Shown here: piece by piece, positions 51,541 through 58,501 of the stretch
Position numbering within the stretch: the first letter of the stretch is position 1
Layout of the letters: each line of letters starts with the position of its first letter
Assembly: GCA_942490705.1 (NCBI GenBank)
Contig: CALNXY010000002.1
Span: 186,001 to 250,000 of the forward strand
Direction: 5' to 3'
Origin: JAGRCP01 sp942490705
GTDB lineage: Bacteria > Chloroflexota > Anaerolineae > Caldilineales > Caldilineaceae
DNA length: 64,000 nt
The notes under the pieces: model-generated
Databases searched by the model: none
The model's input: the letters and a program-made list of their open reading frames with translations, nothing else
Told to the model about the DNA's origin: nothing
Position numbers and translations under genes: made by a program

Positions 51541-51860
51541 CCGATGAAGTTTGAGAACCAAGAAATTGACGTTTGCCAGGATCCTGCGGGCTCTTCGCTA
51601 ACCTGAAGGTTATACGAAACATGCTTTTTTCATGTCAGGCCGCCTCTGCCTTCGACAATCTCAGGCGACGGCTCGCTGGCAGCGTATCAGGTCCAGGCGC
51701 AGGCTAAGCCAGCGTAGTCCTGAGCCTGTCAAAGGGTCGAAGCCGAGTCGGCCAAGTGGCTCTGCAAACTAATGTTTTTGTTGTGTCTTCAGGTTAAAAT
51801 CGACGAGTTGGCGCAACCGACCATTGAACAACCAAAGCCGACTAGAAACGATCTTGCCTA
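51541..51860. other. Intergenic region between the acetyltransferase and MFS genes
   Basis: 320 bases without a credible gene; most of it is the MITE-like unit at 51599-51796. A small stem ACATG-CTTTTTT-CATGT lies near 51618-51636. Confidence 0.4.
51599..51796. repeat. MITE-like intergenic element with inverted ends
   Basis: TAACCTGAAG at 51599-51608 reappears inverted as CTTCAGGTTA at 51787-51796, and the similarity continues imperfectly inward (GAAACATG against AAAACATT). The 198-bp unit contains GTCCTGAGCCTGTCAAAGGG, a word family shared with the element near 55045. No transposase lies inside. Confidence 0.5.
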
Positions 51861-53138
51861 GTGTCTACCACCACGCGCCGCAGTCATCCGTTGATCACCA
51901 CCTTGCGCAACCTACAAGGCAACGTGCGCGGCGTTGTCCTGACCGAGCCGCTCTGGGGCATCCCCTACAACCTCTATACGCCCTACGTCTCCGTCTACAT
52001 GATTGCTCTGGGCCTGACCGACAGCCAAGTCGGGCTGATTGCCAGCATCAATCTGCTCTTCCAGTTTCTGTGGACGCCCTTCAGCGGCGCCATCACCGAC
52101 AAGTTTGGTCGCAAGCGCACCACCCTGATCACCGACATTATCGCCTGGAGCATTCCCTGCCTCATCTGGGCCGTAGCCCAGGATTTTCGGTATTTCTTGG
52201 TGGCGGCCGTCATCAACAGCCTGTGGCGCATCACCCACAATTCGTGGCTCTGCCTCCTGGTGGAGGATACCGAGCCGTCACTGTTGATCGATGTCTGGTC
52301 GCTGATCTACATCGCCGGCCTGTTGGCGGCCTTTTTCTCCCCGCTGACCAGTCTCTTCATCGCCCAGTTCACGCTGGTACCCACCATGCGCGGTCTCTAC
52401 TTGCTCGCATTCGTCATGATGACTACAAAGTTCTTGGCCATGAACGCCATGGTTGAAGAGACGAAGCAGGGCGTGATCCGTATGGAGGAGACCAAGAATC
52501 AGTCTATCTTTGCCCTCGTGGGAGATTCGCGTGGCGTACTTGCCCAGGTCGTGCGTACGCCCAGCACGTTGGTCACCGGCGGTCTGATGGTGATCGTCAG
52601 CGTCAGTACCGTGATCACGACGGCCTTCTGGCCCATCCTGGTTACGCAGGAGCTGGGAATCGATGAGCAATATCTCTCGCTCTTCTACGTAGGCCGCTCA
52701 GTGACGATGCTGCTCTTCTATTTCACGGTGATGCCGCGTCTGCGCGAGATGAGCCCTTATCGCCCCATGGTTTTCGGCTTTGCTGGTATGATCCTGAGCT
52801 GGGTGCTGCTGATCAAGATGCCGCCACAGAGCTATGGCCTGTTGTTGATCGTCACGATCTTGGAAGGCTGCAGTTTTCCAGCCACCAACACGCTGCTGGA
52901 CAAGCTGATCGTCACGACCGTGGATGCCAAGGAGCGGGCGCGTATCATGGCCATTCTGTATACCGTCGTGCTCATGTTCACATCGCCCTTTGGCTGGGTT
53001 GCCGGTCAGCTTTCCGAGATCAACCGCGATCTGCCCTTTATCCTCAACATCATCCTCTATTCTATTGGTATGCTGTTGGCTTTCACGGCCGGCCGCGCCA
53101 AACACGCGCAGCGGATGGCCGGCAGTGGTTCCTCATAG
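51861..53138 (+). CDS. Major facilitator superfamily transporter
   Basis: A 425-residue membrane protein with about 12 helices in two bundles. The MFS loop 2-3 signature is present as GAITDKFGRKRTTLITD near residue 75. A central cytoplasmic loop (NAMVEETKQGVIRMEETKNQS) separates the halves, and the second half has FYVGRSVTMLLFYFTVMPRLREMSPYRPM and EGCSFPATNTLLDKLIVTTVDAKERARIMA. The start is GTG at 51861; no strong ribosome site is seen. The substrate cannot be predicted, though the overall pattern is exporter-like. It converges with the XdhC gene. Confidence 0.9.
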   Translation: MSTTTRRSHPLITTLRNLQGNVRGVVLTEPLWGIPYNLYTPYVSVYMIALGLTDSQVGLIASINLLFQFLWTPFSGAITDKFGRKRTTLITDIIAWSIPCLIWAVAQDFRYFLVAAVINSLWRITHNSWLCLLVEDTEPSLLIDVWSLIYIAGLLAAFFSPLTSLFIAQFTLVPTMRGLYLLAFVMMTTKFLAMNAMVEETKQGVIRMEETKNQSIFALVGDSRGVLAQVVRTPSTLVTGGLMVIVSVSTVITTAFWPILVTQELGIDEQYLSLFYVGRSVTMLLFYFTVMPRLREMSPYRPMVFGFAGMILSWVLLIKMPPQSYGLLLIVTILEGCSFPATNTLLDKLIVTTVDAKERARIMAILYTVVLMFTSPFGWVAGQLSEINRDLPFILNIILYSIGMLLAFTAGRAKHAQRMAGSGSS

Positions 53139-53181
53139 CCGGCAGAAGGGATGGCAGATTGCTGGGGAGTTGTGGCGTCTT

Positions 53182-54342
53182 TTATGTGGGGGTGACCCTG
53201 GCATGCCGTGACTGCCGTTCGCGCCGGATCTGTTCGCTCATGGGCATGGCGGGCCCGCCCCGTTGTGCGTTGATGATCTCGGCCATGATGCAAATCGCAA
53301 TCTCGGCCGGCGTGCGCGCGCCGATATCGATGCCGACGGGCGCGTAAATGCCGTCGAACTTCTCGGGAGCAATGCCTTGCTCCTGCTCCAGCAGCTCGAA
53401 GACGGCGCGGATGCGGCGTTGGCTGCCGATCATGCCGATGTAGGCTACAGGGTCGTCCAGCACTTCGAGCAGACAGTCGATGTCATGCTGGTGCCCCCGG
53501 GTGACGAGGACGAAATAGGTGTGAGCGTCGAAGTGGTCACGGCCGTTGCGCAGCTTCTGCAGCTCGGGCCGGAACGGACCCGCAATGACCCGATCCGCGG
53601 TGGGAAAGCGATTGGGGTGTGCGTATTGGGGCCGGTCGTCCAGAACCGTCACGTCAAAATCGTTAATCTTGGCGATCTGAGCCAGCGGCACGGCAATATG
53701 GCCTGCGCCTGCAATGACAAGGTGGGGCGGTTGCGCCAGCACTTCCACAAAGAGCCGCGCCGCTTCACCTGCGATCTCTCCATCTACCAGCGCATGATTG
53801 CGACGGGCCAGCGCCTCATCAACCTTGCGCATCATTGCTTCATCCAGCCAGGCAGATGACGGACCGGCCCGTAAGCCGCGGCTGTCGTCCACGACGAGCG
53901 CATCGCGCGCAATCCACTCACTCTCGCCCTGTGCCGGTGCGTCCGTCACCGTCACCACCGCAAATGAGCGACGCTCCTCAATCGCGACAAGGACGCCATC
54001 GAGCAGCGCCTGTTTGGGCCCATCATCAGCCTGCCAGCGCTCGATAAAGACCGTCATCACGCCGCCGCAGACGCCGAGACTATCCATACTGATGGCGTCG
54101 GTCAGATCGACATGAACATTGCGCGGCATCCCGTCCTGGATAACGTCAAGCCCCGCACGGATTACATCGGCCTCACCGCAGCCGCCGCCCACTGTGCCAA
54201 GATGCTGACCGTAGGGATGAATGATCATCTTGGCCCCGACTTCACGCGGCACCGAACCTTTTACCTCGATGATCGTCGCAACAGCCACGGGGAGTCCGTC
54301 GCCAAGATATCGTTTGAGATGCTGATAGATCGTTGCAGACAT
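53182..54342 (-). CDS. XdhC/CoxF-family molybdenum-cofactor insertion protein
   Basis: A 386-residue cytoplasmic protein. The N-terminal XdhC/CoxI part shows VATIIEVKGSVPREVGAKMIIHPYG and GTVGGGCGEADV. The central Rossmann-like part has HLVIAGAGHIAVPLAQIAKINDFDVTVLDDRPQYAHPNRFP, and the C-terminal part GRDHFDAHTYFVLVTRGHQHD, YIGMIGSQRRIRAVF and DIGARTPAEIAICIMAEII. XdhC binds Mo cofactor, promotes its sulfuration and inserts it into xanthine/CO-dehydrogenase-type hydroxylases. It starts 39 bases after the MobA-like gene on the same strand, a typical maturation pair; the hydroxylase genes themselves are not in the window. Confidence 0.92.
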   Translation of the reverse strand: MSATIYQHLKRYLGDGLPVAVATIIEVKGSVPREVGAKMIIHPYGQHLGTVGGGCGEADVIRAGLDVIQDGMPRNVHVDLTDAISMDSLGVCGGVMTVFIERWQADDGPKQALLDGVLVAIEERRSFAVVTVTDAPAQGESEWIARDALVVDDSRGLRAGPSSAWLDEAMMRKVDEALARRNHALVDGEIAGEAARLFVEVLAQPPHLVIAGAGHIAVPLAQIAKINDFDVTVLDDRPQYAHPNRFPTADRVIAGPFRPELQKLRNGRDHFDAHTYFVLVTRGHQHDIDCLLEVLDDPVAYIGMIGSQRRIRAVFELLEQEQGIAPEKFDGIYAPVGIDIGARTPAEIAICIMAEIINAQRGGPAMPMSEQIRRERQSRHARVTPT

Positions 54343-54381
54343 GAGCGTTTGAGTTGAGAACGTGTACGAAGTCGGATGCTG

Positions 54382-55002
54382 CTACTGCTTGGGCTGGAGG
54401 CGACGGTAATCTTCAGGCGTGTCCAGATCGGCCAGAATCGCGGGATGATTTGAATTGACATACAGTGTGTTGTCATCATACTGCCGGATCAGCGTACGTA
54501 GCGTTGCGTTCTTCGGCAACGTGAGCGCTTCCAACCAGAAGCGACGCGGCAGATAGATCGGATGCCCCCGGCGCATTTCATAGCTGGGAATGATGATGGC
54601 GTCGGGTTGCGTACGAGCGGCGGTGCAAACGTCCCTAACGATTTCAATCGGCAGGTGAGGTTGATCGCTCAACGCCAGCAATAGTCCGGAGGCTCCGTTG
54701 CCTTGCCCGATCAGCCATTGGATGCCCGCCTGGTAAGAGCTGAGCATCTCCCCATGCGCATAGGCTGAATTGTAGACGATCTGGGCCGAGCTTTTGCGTA
54801 AGGCGGCACGCATTTGCGCGGCCTGGTGACCAATGACGCAGACGACAGGCTCGGCGCAAGCTGCCGCCAATGTGTTGATCACCGCCTCGATTACCGTGCC
54901 TTCGCCCCAGGGCAAGAGCTGTTTCGGCTCGCCCATGCGCCGGCTCATACCCGCGGCAGCGACGATGGCTGGAATCGGCGTCTCTGGTATGTGGTCGGCC
55001 AT
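54382..55002 (-). CDS. MobA-like NTP transferase (MocA-type molybdenum-cofactor cytidylyltransferase)
   Basis: A 206-residue nucleotidyltransferase. The NTP-binding signature is AIVAAAGMSRRMGEPKQLLPWG at residues 12-33, then VCVIGHQAAQMRAAL, LLALSDQPHLP (metal-binding Asp) and RRGHPIYLPRRFW. The pattern QPHLP rather than that of MobA guanylyltransferase, together with the XdhC neighbour, favours a MocA-type enzyme converting Mo-molybdopterin to the cytosine dinucleotide form. I start at the ATG at 55000-55002; the frame upstream runs through a repeat. Next downstream is XdhC. Confidence 0.88.
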   Translation of the reverse strand: MADHIPETPIPAIVAAAGMSRRMGEPKQLLPWGEGTVIEAVINTLAAACAEPVVCVIGHQAAQMRAALRKSSAQIVYNSAYAHGEMLSSYQAGIQWLIGQGNGASGLLLALSDQPHLPIEIVRDVCTAARTQPDAIIIPSYEMRRGHPIYLPRRFWLEALTLPKNATLRTLIRQYDDNTLYVNSNHPAILADLDTPEDYRRLQPKQ

Positions 55003-55044
55003 CGGTCGCGTCCTTATGATACAACGGATGTAACGATGGAGGTG

Positions 55045-55185
55045 AGTGGCAGCAGCGCCTGTTGAGCCTGCTTGGGCTGAGCCTGACGAAGTGTCGAACC
55101 CTTTACCCCTAAGTTGGACAGAAAGGGGCCAGGTCGGTCGGGTCAACCCGCTTGGTTTCGACAGGCTCAACCGGCGCTAGCCACT
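55045..55185. repeat. MITE-like element with about 25-bp inverted ends
   Basis: AGTGGCAGCAGCGCCTGTTG-AGCCTG (55045-55070) pairs with its near complement CAGGCTCAACCGGCGCTAGC-CACT (55162-55185). The inner 16 bases match at 15 positions and the outer arms align with a small gap. Inside are further TCGACAGGCTCA and GGCTGAGCCTGACGAAG words. It lies between the popT stop and the MobA-like start; no transposase is encoded. Confidence 0.6.
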
Positions 55186-55301
55186 TCGGTTGTAGCGGTA
55201 ACAATGGGTGCTTAAAGGATCGCTTGCGCTACTCAATCATCCTGTGCAGGCAGGACAATGCGGCTCTTCCGTCGGCAGGCTTTGTCCCCGTGCCGGCATG
55301 C

Positions 55302-56276
55302 TTACCGCGCCCGGCTGCCGATTCGCTCGAGCAGCAGCACAACTCCAAAGCCGACCGCGGCAATGGCAAGCGCAGCCAGGATCTCAGTGTTGAACGCACC
55401 GTTCACGCTCATGGGCGGCAGCACATTGTTGAGGACGATGGGCACCTCTTCGCCGTGGCGATCGATGGCCGTCTCGACCACCTCTTTCCAGGGCCAGATC
55501 TTGCGCAGGCTGCCGGCCATGAAGCCGATGAGGACGGCAATGGTCACGTCATGATAATGCTTGAAGAGCCAAGAGAGGATTTGGGCCAACGTCACCAGAC
55601 CAATCACCGCGCCGATTGCGATCAGCATCAGGCTGGGAATGTCACGCGTGTTGACGGCACTGATGACGAACTCATACTTGCCCAGCAGCAGCAGAATGAA
55701 AGAGCCGGAGATACCGGGCAGAATCATCGCGCTAGAGGCCAAAGCGCCGCTGAGGATTAGAAACCACCACGTTTCCGGCGTTTGGACAGGAACCAGGCCG
55801 ACGATCCAGAATGCAAACGCTGCGCCTGCTGCCAACGCACCCACGACCAGCGGCGTCCAGCGACTGACGCGCCCGCTGACGGCAAAGACTGACGCCACCA
55901 CCAGGCCGAAGAAGAAGCTCCAGATCATGACCGGATGATTGACCAGGACGTACTCGATCAGCGGAGCGAGGGTGAGGATCGCAGCAAAGATGCCAATGAA
56001 GACTGCCGCCAGGAACTTCCAGTTGAGCAGCTGCAGCGCTTCACCGATCCGAAAGTGAATAACAGCATCCCAAAATTGGGGCTGACCGACCATACGGATA
56101 CTCATGATCAGCTCTTCGTAGATGCCCAGGATAAACGCCATGGTGCCGCCAGAGACGCCCGGGACTACATCGGCGCTGCCCATGGCAAAACCACGCGCCG
56201 TCAGGCCGGCATATTGGGGCAGCGTCCGATCGACGCGCACCTCTTCGTCTTGGCCTTGCTCTATTGTCGATTCCAT
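55302..56276 (-). CDS. popT: DUF368-family undecaprenyl-phosphate translocase (PopT)
   Basis: A 324-residue polytopic membrane protein. The paired half-helix motifs of the family are visible: GFAMGSADVVPGVSGGTMAFILGIYEEL near residue 30 and SSAMILPGISGSFILLLLGKYEF near residue 205, an inverted-repeat arrangement. DUF368 proteins have been reported to flip undecaprenyl phosphate back across the membrane for reuse in cell-wall synthesis. I chose the ATG at 56274-56276 (GGGGAAATG context); the longer upstream frame adds a non-hydrophobic, Arg-rich segment. It is followed by the repeat element near 55045 and preceded by pyrK on the same strand. Confidence 0.9.
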   Translation of the reverse strand: MESTIEQGQDEEVRVDRTLPQYAGLTARGFAMGSADVVPGVSGGTMAFILGIYEELIMSIRMVGQPQFWDAVIHFRIGEALQLLNWKFLAAVFIGIFAAILTLAPLIEYVLVNHPVMIWSFFFGLVVASVFAVSGRVSRWTPLVVGALAAGAAFAFWIVGLVPVQTPETWWFLILSGALASSAMILPGISGSFILLLLGKYEFVISAVNTRDIPSLMLIAIGAVIGLVTLAQILSWLFKHYHDVTIAVLIGFMAGSLRKIWPWKEVVETAIDRHGEEVPIVLNNVLPPMSVNGAFNTEILAALAIAAVGFGVVLLLERIGSRAR

Positions 56277-56447
56277 TTCCCCATCCTTGTCGGTTCTTTC
56301 ACTGCGCTGCCGCTCGATACGAGATTGTGTCGCTCTGTGCACTCTTCTTTTGCCGTCTCTGTTCGGCAGCGCGCTACACAAAAAGAGAGCCGCCGGCATC
56401 TGCGCGGCAGCCCCTCAGTGAAGTCGTCGTTGTTGGCAGCAATTATC

Positions 56448-56487
56448 AGCCGTCAATCGTCAATTGTCAATTTTGACGTGCTGATCA
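56448..56487. repeat. Dispersed TTGACAATTGACGATTGA-type repeat at the pyrK 3' end (copy 6)
   Basis: The plus strand reads AGCCGTCAATCGTCAATTGT and then CAATTTTGACG, with inverted ends (CGTCAA at 56451-56456, TTGACG at 56473-56478). It contributes the last residues KLTIDD and the stop of pyrK. The same LTIDD codons occur in the pbpC insertion. Confidence 0.7.
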
Positions 56488-57241
56488 CGGGGCCATCCAG
56501 GCAGAGGACCATGCCCTCATGTTCGCACGCGCCGCAAATTCCGATCCCGCAGCGCATGTAGGCCTCCCAGGAGAGCTGGCAGGGAATGCCATGTTGCTCG
56601 CCCAACCGTCGCAGGGCAGCCAGCATGCCGTCAGGCCCGCACGCATAGATGCCATCGATCTCGCTGGCAGCCAATTTCGGACTCAGCAGATCGGTCACCA
56701 GCCCGCGAACGCCGCTCGATCCGTCTTCCGTGGCAACGTGCAGTTCAAATAGGGTAGGATGTGGTGGGCGAAACGCGTTCAATCGTTCAAAACGCTCGGC
56801 GTAGAGCACGTCATCGGCCGTGCGCGCCCCCGTGATGGCCGTGATGCGGATGCCGCGCTCGGCTTGGCTGCGCGCAAGCCAGAGCAGCGGCGCCACGCCG
56901 TAGCCGCCGCCAACAAGGGCCAAGCGCTTTTGCTCGGACGGCACGTGAAAGCCCTGGCCAAACGGTCCGCGGATCCAGAGACGCTCACCAATTGATAAGC
57001 GGTGGACGAGCCGGCTAAAGGGGCCCACTGCAGTCACCATGAGGGTGACCGGGTCGGCATCAACCAGCGAAAAAGGCTTCTCATCAAAGCGGGGCAGCCA
57101 GGCCATAATGAACTGACCGGGAACGGCGTCAAGCGCGGCGTCCAGAACCAAGGTCTTCGTGCGATAGTTGTCTTGTTGGATGTCGGCGATGCGCACGGCG
57201 GTGGGCATCGCGAATTCGGAAGCGGTGGGCTGACGGAACAC
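56453..57241 (-). CDS. pyrK: Dihydroorotate dehydrogenase electron-transfer subunit-like flavoprotein
   Basis: A 262-residue ferredoxin-reductase-type protein. The FAD domain has FDEKPFSLVDADP and the pyridine-nucleotide domain LALVGGGYGVAPLLWLARSQ and IYACGPDGMLAAL. The C-terminal 2Fe-2S loop is CGIGICGACEHEG...C. PyrK passes electrons from the PyrD FMN to NAD. The start is a GTG at 57241 with GAGGTGA 5 bases upstream; the ATG at 57208 is an alternative. No pyrD neighbour is present. The native C-terminus appears replaced by repeat-encoded KLTIDD. Confidence 0.88.
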   Translation of the reverse strand: MFRQPTASEFAMPTAVRIADIQQDNYRTKTLVLDAALDAVPGQFIMAWLPRFDEKPFSLVDADPVTLMVTAVGPFSRLVHRLSIGERLWIRGPFGQGFHVPSEQKRLALVGGGYGVAPLLWLARSQAERGIRITAITGARTADDVLYAERFERLNAFRPPHPTLFELHVATEDGSSGVRGLVTDLLSPKLAASEIDGIYACGPDGMLAALRRLGEQHGIPCQLSWEAYMRCGIGICGACEHEGMVLCLDGPVISTSKLTIDD

Positions 57242-57336
57242 AGGTCACCTCACGGTGGGTCACAGGTTGGCAAATCTTGTGCCATTATCGCCCGTGTCGG
57301 AGGCTTTGCCCAATTTGCGGAGAGAAAAGACGCGTG

Positions 57337-57373
57337 TAACGTAGAGACATTGCACCGCAACGTCTCTACGTTA
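57337..57373. repeat. GTAGAGAC/GTCTCTAC palindromic repeat
   Basis: TAACGTAGAGAC (57337-57348) pairs perfectly with GTCTCTACGTTA (57362-57373). Inside, TTGC-acc-GCAA extends the hairpin across one mismatch. It lies between the msrB stop and the pyrK start. The same core is familiar as a high-copy small palindrome in filamentous cyanobacteria. It could act as the msrB terminator. Confidence 0.85.
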
Positions 57374-57383
57374 TTACATCTGC

Positions 57384-57803
57384 CTATTCAGTGGCATCGT
57401 CCGCCGGAACATGACGTAACGCTGCCGAATTCAAGCAATAGCGCTGACCCGTCGGGGCCGGTCCATCGTTGAAGACATGGCCCAAGTGGGCATCGCAACG
57501 GCTGCAGAGCACTTCCGTGCGTCGCATAAAGAACTTGAAATCGGATTTTTCGGCGATTGCTTCATCGCTGATCGGCGCATAGAAGCTTGGCCACCCTGTG
57601 CCCGACTCATACTTGGTGTCGGCATCGAACAGGGGCTGTCCACAGCAGACGCAGACGTATTCGCCCGGCTGCTTGTTGTCCCAATACTCGCCGGTAAACG
57701 CACGCTCCGTGCCGCCTTTGCGCGCCACATCAAATTGCTGTGGCGTCAACTGCGTGCGCCACTCCGCGTCAGACTTCGTGATTTTGGTCTTAGTATCTGC
57801 CAT
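57384..57803 (-). CDS. msrB: Peptide methionine-R-sulfoxide reductase
   Basis: A 139-residue enzyme repairing methionine R-sulfoxide in proteins using thioredoxin. The catalytic cysteine is Cys123 in QRYCLNSAALR. Structural zinc would be held by Cys51/Cys54 (VCVCCGQPLF) and Cys100/Cys103 (LCSRCDAHLGHVF). YESGTGWPSF and HVFNDGPAPTG complete the fold. The ATG at 57801-57803 has GGAG 8 bases upstream; the longer open frame upstream is not conserved-looking. It is alone on the minus strand, with a palindromic repeat directly after the stop. Confidence 0.96.
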   Translation of the reverse strand: MADTKTKITKSDAEWRTQLTPQQFDVARKGGTERAFTGEYWDNKQPGEYVCVCCGQPLFDADTKYESGTGWPSFYAPISDEAIAEKSDFKFFMRRTEVLCSRCDAHLGHVFNDGPAPTGQRYCLNSAALRHVPADDATE

Positions 57804-57931
57804 CTGAGTATCTCCGTCACATCGACGTTCTAGGTACAAATTGTCGTAACTCAAATTGGCATGGATCGCTGGACGCGGCTGTAGGTATGCTCACAGACTT
57901 ACTTGGTACAAACAAGAGCAAACAGGCATGG

Positions 57932-58501
57932 CTATTGCTCGACTTCCTGATGGAGGACCAGCGGTAGATAATGCAATTCGATCTCATCGAGCGGTAAAAC
58001 GATAACCGTCATAGTCTCTGAAATGCTGTTGAGACTATTTGTGGCCGTCACTGTGACCACATAGGATCCAGAGGTACCATACAAATGCTCAACGTCGGAG
58101 CCCAACCCCGTAACGCCGTCGCCATAATCCCAGAAGAACTGAACACTGGTCCCCGCATCTACCTCAGCGTGGAAGTGAGTCGTCGTTCCCAAGGCAGTAA
58201 TCGAATCGCACGTGGCCCTCAAGCCGGAAACGGCAATCTCGCTTACGGCCGGTTCAAGCATCGCGCCGCCGATCACTGTGTAGTTGCCACCGGATGCTGA
58301 CGTCTCCGTCTGGCCGGGGACGCCGGCGAGCGTATAGTCGGCGCCCCTCATGGTGGTTGTGCCTGGGTCAATAGCCCACCAGCGCAAAGCGAAGGCATGG
58401 GGTGTCGAACGGCCCATCGGCGCTACCAGCATCAGGGTCGCGGTAGCGACAAGAGCGGCCAAAGCAATACACGCAGTGAAAATCCTGGATGATCGGTTCA
58501 T
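57932..58501 (-). CDS. Secreted PKD-domain protein with YLPLVL tail
   Basis: A 189-residue exported protein with a signal peptide (IFTACIALAALVATATLMLVAP). Residues 35-75 are GTTTMRGADYTLAGVPGQTETSASGGNYTVIGG, the pattern of surface proteins that begin a secreted repeat. A PKD domain follows (STHFHAEVDAGTSVQFFWDYGDGVTG ... HLYGTSGSYVVTVTATNS). It ends ELHYLPLVLHQEVEQ; a YLPLV(L/V) tail is common on secreted Chloroflexota proteins. Its ATG overlaps the stop of the upstream solenoid gene (ATGA), so the two are probably made together at the cell surface. Confidence 0.8.
   Translation of the reverse strand: MNRSSRIFTACIALAALVATATLMLVAPMGRSTPHAFALRWWAIDPGTTTMRGADYTLAGVPGQTETSASGGNYTVIGGAMLEPAVSEIAVSGLRATCDSITALGTTTHFHAEVDAGTSVQFFWDYGDGVTGLGSDVEHLYGTSGSYVVTVTATNSLNSISETMTVIVLPLDEIELHYLPLVLHQEVEQ

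Noticed and set aside
55071..55170. tRNA-like cloverleaf suggested by inverted words
   Set aside because: No anticodon stem, CCA end or T-loop sequence; the symmetry comes from the MITE-like ends.
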